From: Gilliamella sp. ESL0441
GTDB taxonomy: Bacteria; Pseudomonadota; Gammaproteobacteria; Enterobacterales; Orbaceae
DNA: 64,000 bases
Reading direction: 5' to 3'
Assembly (NCBI RefSeq): GCF_019469185.1
Contig: NZ_CP048264.1
Location: 1,426,001 to 1,490,000, forward strand
Part shown: positions 1 to 8,235 of the stretch, in pieces
Layout of the letters: each line of letters begins with the position of its first letter
Position numbering within the stretch: position 1 is the stretch's first letter
The notes under the pieces: generated by a model
The model's input: the letters and a program-made list of their open reading frames with translations, nothing else
Databases searched by the model: none
What the model was told of the DNA's origin: nothing
Program-made: the position numbers and the translations under genes

Positions 1-311
1 AAGCAAAACAAGCAATGAATACTTTAAGCCAATTTATTGAGAGCACAAAGCAACTAACTAAAACCGCTAATGATGCAAGTTATTTATTGTCACAGCAGAT
101 AGCAGAAAGGAAATTATATGATGAACAATCAACTCAAGCATTACAGGATGCACTTAATAAAACAGCTAATGATCGCAGTCATTGCGTGTTTGATGATAGT
201 GTCTTGCAGTTCATCGACTCAGCCCGTGCAAATGCCGTTCAAGCAACAACCCATGGTTTTACCAGCACAACTGACGGTACCATGCGAATTACCGGTAAAA
301 CGACGAAATAA
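1..311 (+). CDS. Rz-like inner-membrane spanin, C-terminal part
   Basis: The reading frame is open at the left edge, so the gene starts outside the window and only the C-terminal part is seen. It is rich in Gln, Lys and Glu, helical in character, and ends with a segment containing DRSHCVFDD and FIDSARANA, which resembles the end of phage Rz-like i-spanins (a conserved CxxDD-type motif near the C-terminus). Together with the lipoprotein ORF nested in it (118-423), this is the classic Rz/Rz1 arrangement, in which the two proteins bridge inner and outer membrane during lysis. The N-terminal anchor cannot be seen here. Confidence 0.6.
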   Translation, partial: AKQAMNTLSQFIESTKQLTKTANDASYLLSQQIAERKLYDEQSTQALQDALNKTANDRSHCVFDDSVLQFIDSARANAVQATTHGFTSTTDGTMRITGKTTK

Positions 312-423
312 TACGGCGGATGGTTTAGCTGAAGCCTTAAAACAGCTTTATGACCAATATGGGCAGTGCTCAGGTCGATTTATTGAACTAATAAAATATA
401 TCAACGAGGCAAACAATGGATAA
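118..423 (+). CDS. Rz1-like outer-membrane lipoprotein spanin
   Basis: This small protein of about 100 aa has a hydrophobic N-terminal segment followed by a lipobox (LMIVSC), so it should be lipid-modified and sent to the outer membrane. It starts inside the upstream Rz-like frame in another phase and runs past its end, as Rz1 genes do. Alternative starts are ATG 121 and ATG 148; the latter gives a tighter signal peptide (MHLIKQLMIAVIACLMIVSC). Its stop overlaps the start of the next gene at 416. Assignment rests on position, lipobox and nesting. Confidence 0.7.
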   Translation: MMNNQLKHYRMHLIKQLMIAVIACLMIVSCSSSTQPVQMPFKQQPMVLPAQLTVPCELPVKRRNNTADGLAEALKQLYDQYGQCSGRFIELIKYINEANNG

Positions 424-616
424 CGCTGATTTAGCATCAACTGTTGAAATGGAAGCACGAGAACGGATACTGGCGAAACATCAAGAAAAAATTGGAGTAT
501 CAAGCCTGTATTGTCGAATCTGTGAAGATCCTATAACTGAAGAACGTCGAAAGCTAATTGTTACTGATTTATGTATTGAATGTGCAGCAATGGAAGAAAA
601 AAGGAATAGACGATGA
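416..616 (+). CDS. TraR/DksA-type C4 zinc-finger protein
   Basis: A 66-aa acidic protein with an N-terminal helix and a C4 zinc finger (CRIC near residue 33, CIEC near residue 53). This is the pattern of phage-encoded TraR/DksA family proteins, which bind the RNA polymerase secondary channel without ppGpp. Such genes are common between the lysis and head modules of Mu-like prophages. It overlaps both neighbours by a few bases, consistent with one translationally coupled late operon. Confidence 0.8.
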   Translation: MDNADLASTVEMEARERILAKHQEKIGVSSLYCRICEDPITEERRKLIVTDLCIECAAMEEKRNRR

Positions 617-915
617 ATTTTAACGAACTTACCTTTAACTGGCAGTTTCTGCAATGGGTTGTAATGGCTGTTGTTGGCGTTTATTCCTGGTTAATTGGTC
701 GTCAATCAGCTAGCCAAAAAGAGCTACTAGACTTACGTATTCGAGTAACACAAGTTGAAGAGACGGTTAAGTCATTACCAACTCAGCATCAGGTAACCAA
801 ATTGATTGAAAAACTAAGTAGCAATGAAGCTACTTTAAATCAGTTATCTGATCGGCTTTCAGGATTATCTCGTCAATTAGATAACATTAACCAATTTTTA
901 TTAAAGAACAAGTGA
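613..915 (+). CDS. DUF2730-family Mu gp25-like membrane protein
   Basis: A 100-aa protein with one N-terminal transmembrane segment (about residues 12-30, FLQWVVMAVVGVYSWLIG) followed by a long heptad-rich coiled coil. This layout and the position just before the gp26/gp27-like genes match the DUF2730 proteins of Mu-like phages. Its molecular role is not established. It overlaps the zinc-finger gene by 4 bases. Confidence 0.7.
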   Translation: MNFNELTFNWQFLQWVVMAVVGVYSWLIGRQSASQKELLDLRIRVTQVEETVKSLPTQHQVTKLIEKLSSNEATLNQLSDRLSGLSRQLDNINQFLLKNK

Positions 916-921
916 GGGACT

Positions 922-1218
922 ATGAGTTACGCCGAATTTTTAAAAGAAGATCAAAGATTGGTCATTTTGCGTATCTTGTATGAAATGCCAAGTTATAGTA
1001 GTAACTCCAGTATTATTTATAGCGCATTAGATCACTATGGTCACGCTATTAGTCGTGATCAGGTTAAAACTCATATGAGTTGGTTAGCACAGCAAGATTT
1101 AATAAAAACAGAAACTATTGGGAACGTCATTGTTGGACGTTTAACAGATTTTGGTGCTGATGTGGCAATAGGTAAAGTGGTTGTTCCTGGTGTGAAACGT
1201 CCTTGCGCGGGTGCGTAA
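922..1218 (+). CDS. Mu gp26-like small winged-helix protein
   Basis: A 98-aa protein with the look of a winged helix: an N-terminal LVILRILYEMPSYSSN helix, then a central SRDQVKTHMSWLAQQDL recognition-like helix and a VIVGRLTDFG hairpin. Proteins of this size and position in Mu-like phages are often annotated as ArsR-like or gp26 family. A GTGAGGGAC stretch precedes the ATG. It lies directly upstream of the small-terminase-like gene; DNA binding is inferred from the fold pattern only. Confidence 0.65.
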   Translation: MSYAEFLKEDQRLVILRILYEMPSYSSNSSIIYSALDHYGHAISRDQVKTHMSWLAQQDLIKTETIGNVIVGRLTDFGADVAIGKVVVPGVKRPCAGA

Positions 1219-1220
1219 TT

Positions 1221-1766
1221 ATGGGACGAAAATCAACTATACACAAACTAGAACCTGAAGTTCGTAGTTATATTGAAAAATTACTACGTGCAGATCAGCT
1301 TACTCTAGATGAAATGATTGCAGAACTGCAACAAAAATTCCCCTGCGAGGAAACACCAAGCCGTTCTAGTCTTCACCGCTATCAAAAAGGTTTTAATGAA
1401 ATGACCAACAACTTACGTGAAATTGAAACGGCATCACGTATTTTGGTTGATGAGCTTGGTGATAGAGTTGATGATAAATCTGGTGCTTTGCTTGCGCAAG
1501 CCGTCACGACATTAGCAACTCGTGCAGCATTTAAAGCGCATGAATCAGAAGATATCACTATCAAGGAAATTAGTTTTTTAGCGAAAGCCGCTAAAGAAGC
1601 CATGCAAGCAAGGCAGCTTAGTTTTAAAGAGCGCCAAGAAATTGAAAAAGCGGCACGTGACAAGTTATTGCGTGAGCAAAAAGAAAAATTGGACGAACTG
1701 GGTAAAACGGGCGAAGTACCAACTGAAATGTTAGCGAAAGTAATCAAAGCGGCGTATGACTTATGA
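1221..1766 (+). CDS. Small terminase-like protein, DUF3486 (Mu gp27)
   Basis: A 181-aa protein beginning MGRKSTIHKLEPEVRSYIE, a typical DUF3486 start: an N-terminal helix-turn-helix-like region with LDEMIAEL and PSRSSLHRYQKGF, followed by a long charged helical C-terminus. In Mu-like phages this gene precedes the large terminase and is taken to be the DNA-recognition subunit of the packaging motor. The in-frame TTG at 1203 would add six residues, but ATG 1221 fits the family start. It overlaps the large terminase by 4 bases. Confidence 0.8.
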   Translation: MGRKSTIHKLEPEVRSYIEKLLRADQLTLDEMIAELQQKFPCEETPSRSSLHRYQKGFNEMTNNLREIETASRILVDELGDRVDDKSGALLAQAVTTLATRAAFKAHESEDITIKEISFLAKAAKEAMQARQLSFKERQEIEKAARDKLLREQKEKLDELGKTGEVPTEMLAKVIKAAYDL

Positions 1767-3154
1767 CAAAAAATACTGAACCAGCTCTTAAATTATATGA
1801 TTACCAAAAACAGTGGGTAAACGACACTAGCCGTTTTGCTATTGCTATGTTCTCACGTCAATGCGGTAAAACATTTACCAGTACGTTGCAAATCGTACTC
1901 GATTGTTTACGTGCTGAAGCGCAGGGTAAACGTGCTCGCTGGGTTATTTTGTCACGCGGTGAACGCCAAGCCCGTGAAGCCATGAACGAAGGCATAAAAG
2001 TCCATTTAAGAGCCATGTCAGCAGGTTTTAAAGAGCTTGATTATGATTGGGACGCTAACGTTCGGGCGCTTGAAGTCGAATTACCCGGTGGTAGCAAAAT
2101 TACCGCGTTACCTGCTAATCCAGATACGGCGCGTGGCTTTAGTGCCAACGTTCTGCTTGATGAGTTTGCCTTTCACCAAGATAGCCGAGCTATTTGGAAG
2201 GCACTGTTTCCTGTTATTTCGAAACCCGGATTAAAGCTGCGTGTCATTAGTACGCCTAATGGCAAAGGCAATAAGTTCTATGAACTTATGACAGGCAAAG
2301 ATGATGGCTGGTCACGCCATATAGCAGATATTTATCAATGCGTTAATGATGGGTTACCTCGAAATATTGAGGAATTGCGCAAAGGTGCCGGTGATGATGA
2401 TTTATGGGCGCAAGAATTTGAACTTAAATGGTTGGATGAAGCCAGTAGCTGGCTTGATTTTGATTTAATCACGAGCGTTGAAGACGAAAAAGCAGGCATA
2501 CCAGAGCACTACACTGGCAACCCGTGTTTTGTTGGCGTGGATATTGCTGCCCGTAATGACCTGTTTGTGATCTGGGTGATTGAACAAGTTGGCGATGTTT
2601 TTTGGACGCGTGAGATTATTGAACGTAAGCGTATCTCGTTTGCCGAACAAGATCACTTACTTGATGATGTTTTTCGTCGTTACCGAATCATTAGAGGTTG
2701 CATGGATCAAACTGGCATGGGCGAAAAGCCGGTTGAAGATGCCAAGCGTCGTTATGGTGAAATGGTGATTGAAGGTGTTCTCTTTACTGCCCCTAATAAA
2801 CTCACCCTTGCAACGCAAGGTAAACAAGCATTTCAAGATAGAAAAATTCGCATTCCTGCTGGTAATAATGCCCTACGAGCTGATCTGCATAAACTTAAAA
2901 AAGTGACGGGGTCAACGGGGCAACCTCGTTTTGTCGCTGACTCTGACAGTAATGGTCATGCCGATAGAACATGGGCGGGCTTCTTAGCATTAAATGCAGC
3001 AAGTCAAGGTGTGTACGAAATTGAATATCAATCACTTGGCGCACGTGATTCTTACCGTTCACTCAATGAGTATTCTGGTAGCACTGAACTTGAAACAACA
3101 GACTCAGGCTTTGGCACGGTGCGTGGCGGTAACGACTTCGGAGGATTTATTTAA
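1763..3154 (+). CDS. Large terminase subunit (TerL, Mu gp28-like)
   Basis: The 463-aa ATPase/nuclease that drives DNA into the prohead. An ATP-binding loop SRQCGKT is at residues 31-37, a Walker B LLDEFAF at 131-137 with catalytic Glu134, and a STPNGKG coupling-type motif near 163. The RNase H-like nuclease domain starts at VGVDIAARND (Asp260) and continues with CMDQTGMG (Asp315). Length and motifs are as expected for Mu-like phages, which package headful from an integrated genome. The start overlaps the small terminase and the stop abuts the portal start. Confidence 0.93.
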   Translation: MTKNTEPALKLYDYQKQWVNDTSRFAIAMFSRQCGKTFTSTLQIVLDCLRAEAQGKRARWVILSRGERQAREAMNEGIKVHLRAMSAGFKELDYDWDANVRALEVELPGGSKITALPANPDTARGFSANVLLDEFAFHQDSRAIWKALFPVISKPGLKLRVISTPNGKGNKFYELMTGKDDGWSRHIADIYQCVNDGLPRNIEELRKGAGDDDLWAQEFELKWLDEASSWLDFDLITSVEDEKAGIPEHYTGNPCFVGVDIAARNDLFVIWVIEQVGDVFWTREIIERKRISFAEQDHLLDDVFRRYRIIRGCMDQTGMGEKPVEDAKRRYGEMVIEGVLFTAPNKLTLATQGKQAFQDRKIRIPAGNNALRADLHKLKKVTGSTGQPRFVADSDSNGHADRTWAGFLALNAASQGVYEIEYQSLGARDSYRSLNEYSGSTELETTDSGFGTVRGGNDFGGFI

Positions 3155-4647
3155 TGTTGAACTGGTTTAAAGGTAAAAAGCCAAGCGTTGAAACTGGCCG
3201 TGAAGTAGCCGGTACTGGTGAAAATAATGATATTACTAAATTGTATGTAGGAGCACTAGCTCAACCTGACGATAGTGTTCTTCGCAATCGTGGTGGCGGG
3301 CGTTTAGATATTTACAAAGAAGTTTTAAATGATGATGAAGTTATATCTGCATTTGGTCAACGCCAAGGCGCTGTAATATCAAAAGAATGGAAAGTTGAGC
3401 CAGGAGGCGATAAACCAATTGATACCGAAGCTGCTGAAGCTATGAGTGAGTTACTAAAATCGGTGGGATTTGACCGAGTGACTAAGTTAATGCACTACGG
3501 TGTTTTTTATGGATATGCTGTTGCGGAGTTAATTTATGGTATCAAAGATAATATGTATTGGATCGACGATATTAAAGTTCGCGATCGTCGCAGGTTCCGT
3601 TTTACTCCAACAGGTGAACTACGTTTATTAACTCCATCCAATATGCACGAAGGTGTTGCATGCGAATCTCCTTATTTTTGGCATTATGCAACTGGTGCTG
3701 ATCATGATGATGAACCGTATGGACTTGGACTTGCTCACTGGCTTTACTGGCCAAGCTTTTTTAAACGCAATGATATTAAGTTCTGGCTTATATTTCTTGA
3801 AAAGTTTGGTATGCCAACTGCGGTAGGTAAATATGGAACAGGCGCAACAACCGAACAAAAACGGGATTTACTGTCACTCACACGTGCAATTCAGACCGAT
3901 TCAGGCATCATCATGCCAGAAGGCATGACGTTGGAATTAATGCAAATCGCTAGGTCTGGAGCTGGCGATTATAAGGCATTCTATGATTCAATGAACGAAG
4001 CTATTCGGCGTGTAACAGTCGGTCAAATCACTTCTTCAGGCGGTGCATCTAGTTCAATCGGTGGGGACGAATCATTGCAAGCGGCTGTGTTGACGTCAAT
4101 TGCTAAATCAGATTCAGATGTGATGTGTGAAAGTTGGAATCGTGGCCCAGGCACATGGTTTACGCAGATGAATTTTCCGGGCGCTGCTGTTCCTCAAGTT
4201 TCACGTGTTTTTGAGGAGCCAGCAGATTTAAAATCAATGTCAGAGCGTGACAAAAATATAATTGATTCGACAGGATATCGCCCAACATTAGCTCATATAC
4301 AGGATACATATGGCGGTGAATGGGAAGAAAAACCACAACCAGCATCGCCGATTGATGTGCAATCTTTAAAAAATGTTGATTTTGCTGAACAGCAACAACA
4401 AAACTTTGCGCCAGTACTTCAGTCACAACGATTAAATACTGAGATGCAATCCATCACCGACCAATGGATTAATCAAATTAAAGAACTAGTTGATAATGTT
4501 CAATCATTAGAAGAATTACGTGATAAGTTATTTGAGCTAATTCCCGATATGCAATTAGATGAATATGCCGCAGTCATGGCTCAAGCATTAACAGCAGCTA
4601 ATTTAGCTGGCCGTACAGAACTACTTGAGGATAGCAAAAATGGCTAA
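3154..4647 (+). CDS. DUF935 portal protein (Mu gp29-like)
   Basis: The 497-aa protein occupies the portal position right after TerL and has the DUF935 hallmarks: an early DDEVISAFGQRQGAV segment, a central PYGLGLAHWLYWP region, then WLIFLEKFGMP, and GGASSSIGGDE near residue 310. It forms the dodecameric ring at the capsid vertex through which DNA passes. The final bases overlap the start of the MuF gene, which has its own Shine-Dalgarno sequence (GAGG) inside this gene's end. Confidence 0.92.
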   Translation: MLNWFKGKKPSVETGREVAGTGENNDITKLYVGALAQPDDSVLRNRGGGRLDIYKEVLNDDEVISAFGQRQGAVISKEWKVEPGGDKPIDTEAAEAMSELLKSVGFDRVTKLMHYGVFYGYAVAELIYGIKDNMYWIDDIKVRDRRRFRFTPTGELRLLTPSNMHEGVACESPYFWHYATGADHDDEPYGLGLAHWLYWPSFFKRNDIKFWLIFLEKFGMPTAVGKYGTGATTEQKRDLLSLTRAIQTDSGIIMPEGMTLELMQIARSGAGDYKAFYDSMNEAIRRVTVGQITSSGGASSSIGGDESLQAAVLTSIAKSDSDVMCESWNRGPGTWFTQMNFPGAAVPQVSRVFEEPADLKSMSERDKNIIDSTGYRPTLAHIQDTYGGEWEEKPQPASPIDVQSLKNVDFAEQQQQNFAPVLQSQRLNTEMQSITDQWINQIKELVDNVQSLEELRDKLFELIPDMQLDEYAAVMAQALTAANLAGRTELLEDSKNG

Positions 4648-5866
4648 TGTGGCATATGGCTCGTTGCCATTTAAAGAACAAATTGAATTCTTCAGGCGTA
4701 AAGCAAATGTGCCCACAAACGGTTACGCTGATATCTACAACAGTGAGCATGATTATGCTTTTGTTGTTGCGGGTGCTAATCGTAATGCATTACTAAATGA
4801 TTTTCGTGCAGCTATTGATAAAGCAATTAGCCAAGGTACTACACTGGATGAGTTCCGTAAAGACTTTGCTGAGATAGTAGAACGTCATGGTTGGAGTTAT
4901 AACGGCGGTTTTAACTGGCGTACTCGTATCATCTATGAAACAAATTTAAATTCATCTTATCAAGCTGGACGCTACCAGCAATTACGTGATGCTAAGTTTC
5001 CATACATGGAATATTTGCATAGTGATTATGTTGAACACCCTAGAGAACTTCATCAAAGTTGGGATCATCTAGTATTAGATTTTAATGATCCTTGGTGGAA
5101 TACTCACTTTCCACCCAATGGCTATGGTTGTCAATGTCGTGTTCGTGGGCGAACTAAAGGTGATTTAAAAAGAATGGGAAAACACCAACCTGACAAAGCA
5201 CCAACAATAAATTGGGTTGATAGAGTGATTGGTGAAAATAGCGGTAATCCTAGAATAGTTCGAGTACCTGAAGGAATTGACCCTAGTTTTGAACATATTC
5301 CCGGGCAATCAAGACTTGATAATTTTGTACCAAATCCATTAGATACAAACCCAACTTTAAAACGAGGTTTACCATCAAACAAAGCAACTGATGAATGGCC
5401 AGCTATCCGTGAAGTAAGCAAAAATAGACTGTTAGAAAAGGGCTTAACTGAAGAAGATTATGCCAATATTTTCTTAAATGAATTTGGCGCAACGTTAACT
5501 AAGCCAGCTATTTTTAAAGATGTAGCCGGTGATGCATTAGTAATCGGTAAACAGCTTTTCACTGTTAGCAAAACTGGTGAATTGAAAGTTACAAAACGTG
5601 GTCGTGAGCAATTTTTATTATTACTGGCGGATTCGTTAAAACTGCCTGATGAAATTTGGACAAGAATGGAATACTTTGATCATCTACAAAAATCGGTAGT
5701 TCGTCGGCGTTATATCTCGCGTTTTATGATTGATGGTGAAGTTAAGCCCATGCTTGCGGTATTTGAAGTGGGTGATGATGGTTGGCTCGGTGTGACGACA
5801 TTTGCGCCTGATAACCCCGACTATCTAGAGCAACTGAGGGTTGGTGTTCGAGTGTTTAAACGATAA
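4640..5866 (+). CDS. MuF head morphogenesis protein with C-terminal PBECR2-like nuclease domain
   Basis: A 408-aa protein. Residues about 50-175 form the Mu F minor head domain, ending in the signature HFPPNGYGCQCRVRGRT (156-172). After a linker, residues about 265-408 (KDVAGDALVIGK, then RMEYFDHLQKSVVRRRYI and a strand-rich end) resemble the phage Barnase/EndoU/colicin-E5/RelE-like domain called PBECR2, a predicted RNase fold that recurs at the C-termini of phage head and portal proteins. ATG 4640 is chosen over TTG 4625 because GAGG sits 10 bases upstream. The nuclease activity is a family-based prediction. Confidence 0.85.
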   Translation: MANVAYGSLPFKEQIEFFRRKANVPTNGYADIYNSEHDYAFVVAGANRNALLNDFRAAIDKAISQGTTLDEFRKDFAEIVERHGWSYNGGFNWRTRIIYETNLNSSYQAGRYQQLRDAKFPYMEYLHSDYVEHPRELHQSWDHLVLDFNDPWWNTHFPPNGYGCQCRVRGRTKGDLKRMGKHQPDKAPTINWVDRVIGENSGNPRIVRVPEGIDPSFEHIPGQSRLDNFVPNPLDTNPTLKRGLPSNKATDEWPAIREVSKNRLLEKGLTEEDYANIFLNEFGATLTKPAIFKDVAGDALVIGKQLFTVSKTGELKVTKRGREQFLLLLADSLKLPDEIWTRMEYFDHLQKSVVRRRYISRFMIDGEVKPMLAVFEVGDDGWLGVTTFAPDNPDYLEQLRVGVRVFKR

Positions 5867-5960
5867 ACCTCAATCACTGCCATAATTGAGGTGCATAAGT
5901 AAGGATTTGAGGCTTTGGCAGAAGCTGCTTACTTACATTCAAAATAGTATAGGTGAAAAA

Positions 5961-6443
5961 ATGACTGGCGTAAATATTGAGTTTAATATACAAAATGCGC
6001 TTGATGCTATGCTTCATATTGAAGCGGCCATAGATGATACTCAAAGTTTATTTAGTCATATGGGCGAAGTATTACTTGATATTCATGAAGCACACTTTAA
6101 TGCCCAGGAATCGCCCGATGGTGTACCGTGGAAAAAACTATCTCCTTGGTATAAAGACTCAAAACCCAAACAAAAAGATAAAATTTTAACGCTAGATGGT
6201 AATCTAAGAAGTACGTTGCATTGGCAGATTGAAGGTAATACTTTGTTATTCGGTACAAATTTAATTTATGGCGCTATCCATCAGTTCGGCGGTACAATTA
6301 AACCAGTTAAGGGCAATGCATTAAATGTGGGAGGATGTCCTGTAAAACAAGTGGTAATTCCAGCAAGACCATGGCTTGGCATTAGCGCCCAAGATAAATT
6401 ACTCTTGGTCGATGTTGTGCGTGAGCACTTGGGTTTTGCTTAA
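5961..6443 (+). CDS. Virion morphogenesis / tail completion protein (Mu gpG-like)
   Basis: A 160-aa protein with the gpG pattern: SPDGVPWKKLSPWY near residue 50, LTLDGNLRSTLHW near 80 and AIHQFGGTIKP near 108, ending in PARPWLGIS. Mu gpG-like proteins complete the head-tail joint. An upstream in-frame start at 5886 exists, but ATG 5961 preceded by AGGTG gives the family start. It follows the MuF gene after 94 bases and is the last gene before a non-coding break. Confidence 0.85.
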   Translation: MTGVNIEFNIQNALDAMLHIEAAIDDTQSLFSHMGEVLLDIHEAHFNAQESPDGVPWKKLSPWYKDSKPKQKDKILTLDGNLRSTLHWQIEGNTLLFGTNLIYGAIHQFGGTIKPVKGNALNVGGCPVKQVVIPARPWLGISAQDKLLLVDVVREHLGFA

Positions 6444-6467
6444 AACGCAATATAACGCGTTTTAAGC
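6438..6467 (+). terminator. Hairpin at the end of the head-completion gene
   Basis: A perfect 11-bp inverted repeat (GCTTAAAACGC / GCGTTTTAAGC) with an 8-nt loop spans the stop codon of the preceding gene. There is no long T-run after it, so it may be a weak or Rho-assisted terminator or an mRNA-end hairpin separating two late transcripts. Confidence 0.4.
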
Positions 6468-6642
6468 CACTTTACTAAAAAAGGCTAATTAGTTTATTTA
6501 CGAATCGCTTTAATCGTGTTGTAAATGCTTTATAATAAGTTTTTAGTGTATATTTCTTCTATTATTTTGCCGTTCCCCTTTTCAAATCATTAAAAAATTA
6601 TCTGCCCGCGTTCAGATTACCCTTTTCTCAAAATAAGTCATG

Positions 6643-6674
6643 ATGCTCTATATCAATTTACTGGAGCATTTTTT
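6643..6674 (+). promoter_or_regulatory. Hairpin covering the protease ribosome-binding site
   Basis: ATGCTC (6643-6648) pairs with GAGCAT (6664-6669), with a further T-G wobble, and is followed by six T before the ATG at 6675. The right arm contains the Shine-Dalgarno GGAG (6663-6666). The element can therefore act either as a Rho-independent terminator/attenuator or as a switch that hides the ribosome-binding site of the protease-scaffold gene. The 230-bp region to its left holds no other gene. Confidence 0.4.
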
Positions 6675-7751
6675 ATGGCACTTATTCCCGTTTTTAAACC
6701 TGGTACGCATACTGCGGTAGATGGTCGAAAAATCACAGTTACTTTAGAAAACTGTATTGATTTAGCTGAAAGCTATGATCCAACGCTATCTGAAGCACCT
6801 GCTGTAATCGGCCATCCCAAACTAACAGCTCCAGCTTACGCATGGGCAAAATCATTTGAAGTAAAAGATGGTTTGGTTTATGCAAAGTTAGATCAGATTA
6901 ATCCAGAATTTGCTGAAGCCTATAATGCGGGCAGTTATAAAAAACGCTCACTTTCAATTTATTTACCGGATTCACCAGGCAATCCTAAACCGGGTCATTA
7001 CTATGCGCGGCACATTGGTTTTTTAGGTGCAGCAGCGCCTGCTATTAAAGGTTTGCCTGATGTTAGTTTTGCCGAATCTGACGGCGAGCAAGGTGCTGTT
7101 GAATTCTCTATGGCTGATGAAGAATTTGATGAGAATTTGATTTCAATTTTAGCTAATTTGCGTGACCTGCTGATTGAAAAAGCCGGCATTGCCAGTGCTG
7201 ACCTATTTTTACCGCAATGGCGCCTTGAATCATTGCGTGCAATATCCGACAGAAAACAAAAGGAGAAAGAAAAAATGCCACAACCTTTAGACGCTAGCTT
7301 TGCCGAACAACAAGCAACAATTGACGCTAAGAATGCTGAACTAGCCAAACGTGAACAAGCATTGCTAGAAAAAGAACAAACTAACAAGCGAGCGGAATTT
7401 GCTGCCTTTGTTGATGAACTAGTTAAAGATGGAAAATTATTACCTGCGCATAAAACTACAGTTGTTGAAGTATTTATGGCGTTGGGTAGTGAACCAATTT
7501 CATTTGCTGAAGGTGATGCAACTGTTAACAGTTCCCCAGTTGATTTAATCAAAAAAGTACTTTCAGAGCGTCCCGCTTTTATGAACTTTGCTGAAAAATC
7601 GGCTGCTAGTGATAGTGAAGATAACGTTGACAAACAAGATCCAAAAGTCATTGCTGATGCTGCCAAAGCCTATCAAAAAGAACAGGCAGACAAAGGCAAT
7701 ACAATTTCAATTAGCCAAGCCGTTACGCATGTAACCAAAGCTAAAAAGTAA
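6675..7751 (+). CDS. Head maturation protease with fused scaffold region (Mu gpI-like)
   Basis: A 358-aa protein. Residues 1-140 carry the Mu I-type protease features (AVIGHPKL near 43, YKKRSLSIYLPD near 95, and YARHIGFLGAAAPAIKGLPD near 115). The second half (about 200-358) is charged and coiled-coil-like, as expected for scaffold. In Mu the protease cleaves the scaffold and itself during capsid maturation. A strong internal start at 7275 should produce the scaffold alone. Expression may be tuned by the hairpin over its ribosome-binding site. Confidence 0.9.
   Translation: MALIPVFKPGTHTAVDGRKITVTLENCIDLAESYDPTLSEAPAVIGHPKLTAPAYAWAKSFEVKDGLVYAKLDQINPEFAEAYNAGSYKKRSLSIYLPDSPGNPKPGHYYARHIGFLGAAAPAIKGLPDVSFAESDGEQGAVEFSMADEEFDENLISILANLRDLLIEKAGIASADLFLPQWRLESLRAISDRKQKEKEKMPQPLDASFAEQQATIDAKNAELAKREQALLEKEQTNKRAEFAAFVDELVKDGKLLPAHKTTVVEVFMALGSEPISFAEGDATVNSSPVDLIKKVLSERPAFMNFAEKSAASDSEDNVDKQDPKVIADAAKAYQKEQADKGNTISISQAVTHVTKAKK
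7275..7751 (+). CDS. Nested capsid scaffold (Mu gpZ-like) from an in-frame internal start
   Basis: Inside the protease gene, AAAGGAGAAAGA lies just upstream of an in-frame ATG at 7275. It would give a 158-aa protein starting MPQPLDASFAEQQATIDAKN, mostly charged coiled coil. In Mu, genes I and Z share a 3' end in just this way: the short product is the scaffold and the long one the protease-scaffold. The strong ribosome-binding site is visible in the sequence; expression of the short form is inferred from Mu. Confidence 0.75.
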   Translation: MPQPLDASFAEQQATIDAKNAELAKREQALLEKEQTNKRAEFAAFVDELVKDGKLLPAHKTTVVEVFMALGSEPISFAEGDATVNSSPVDLIKKVLSERPAFMNFAEKSAASDSEDNVDKQDPKVIADAAKAYQKEQADKGNTISISQAVTHVTKAKK

Positions 7752-7816
7752 GAGCATTAATTACAGGCTGATTATTAATGTCAGCATCATTTTAATTTTA
7801 ACCAAAAGGTTTTTAT

Positions 7817-8176
7817 ATGAATATTCCAGGATTAACAGTAGCAAAAACCGCTGAAGGCGAAGTTAAACCACGCGTGATTGTCTGTCATGGTAGTGAAGAT
7901 GGCCTAGCAAAAACAGCGATTGACGGTAACGCATTATTAATCGGTGTATCAACAATTGTTGGTGGTGGTAACGGTGAAGTGTTTGATGTTGTGCGCAGTG
8001 GGTTGGCACAAGTTTTTTATAGCGAAGCAATTGCAATTGGTGATCCAATCACAGCAAATGCCGATGGTCGAGCTAAAAAAGCGATGTCTGGTGATTTTAT
8101 TATTGGCTATGCCGAAGTTGTGGGTGATGCCGATGAGTTAGGCACTATTTGGATTGCACCAAGCAAACAAGCTTAG
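7817..8176 (+). CDS. DUF2190 capsid cement / head decoration protein
   Basis: A 119-aa beta-rich protein with small-residue-rich turns (VVGGGNGEVFDV-like region as IVGGGNGEVFDV near 50, ADGRAKKAM near 85, GTIWIAPSKQ at the end). DUF2190 proteins of this size sit between the scaffold/protease and the major capsid gene in Mu-like siphophages and decorate or cement the capsid lattice. The gene has its own start after a 65-bp gap. Confidence 0.75.
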   Translation: MNIPGLTVAKTAEGEVKPRVIVCHGSEDGLAKTAIDGNALLIGVSTIVGGGNGEVFDVVRSGLAQVFYSEAIAIGDPITANADGRAKKAMSGDFIIGYAEVVGDADELGTIWIAPSKQA

Positions 8177-8235
8177 CCTTTTATTTAACTAATGGTCTAT
8201 GACCTTTAATAAACACGTTTTAATAGGAGTTTTAT

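Noticed and set aside
7001..7666. Long - strand ORF (221 aa) opposite the protease-scaffold gene
   Set aside because: It is Ser/Ala-rich, low complexity and fully antisense to a well-supported phage gene; a composition shadow.
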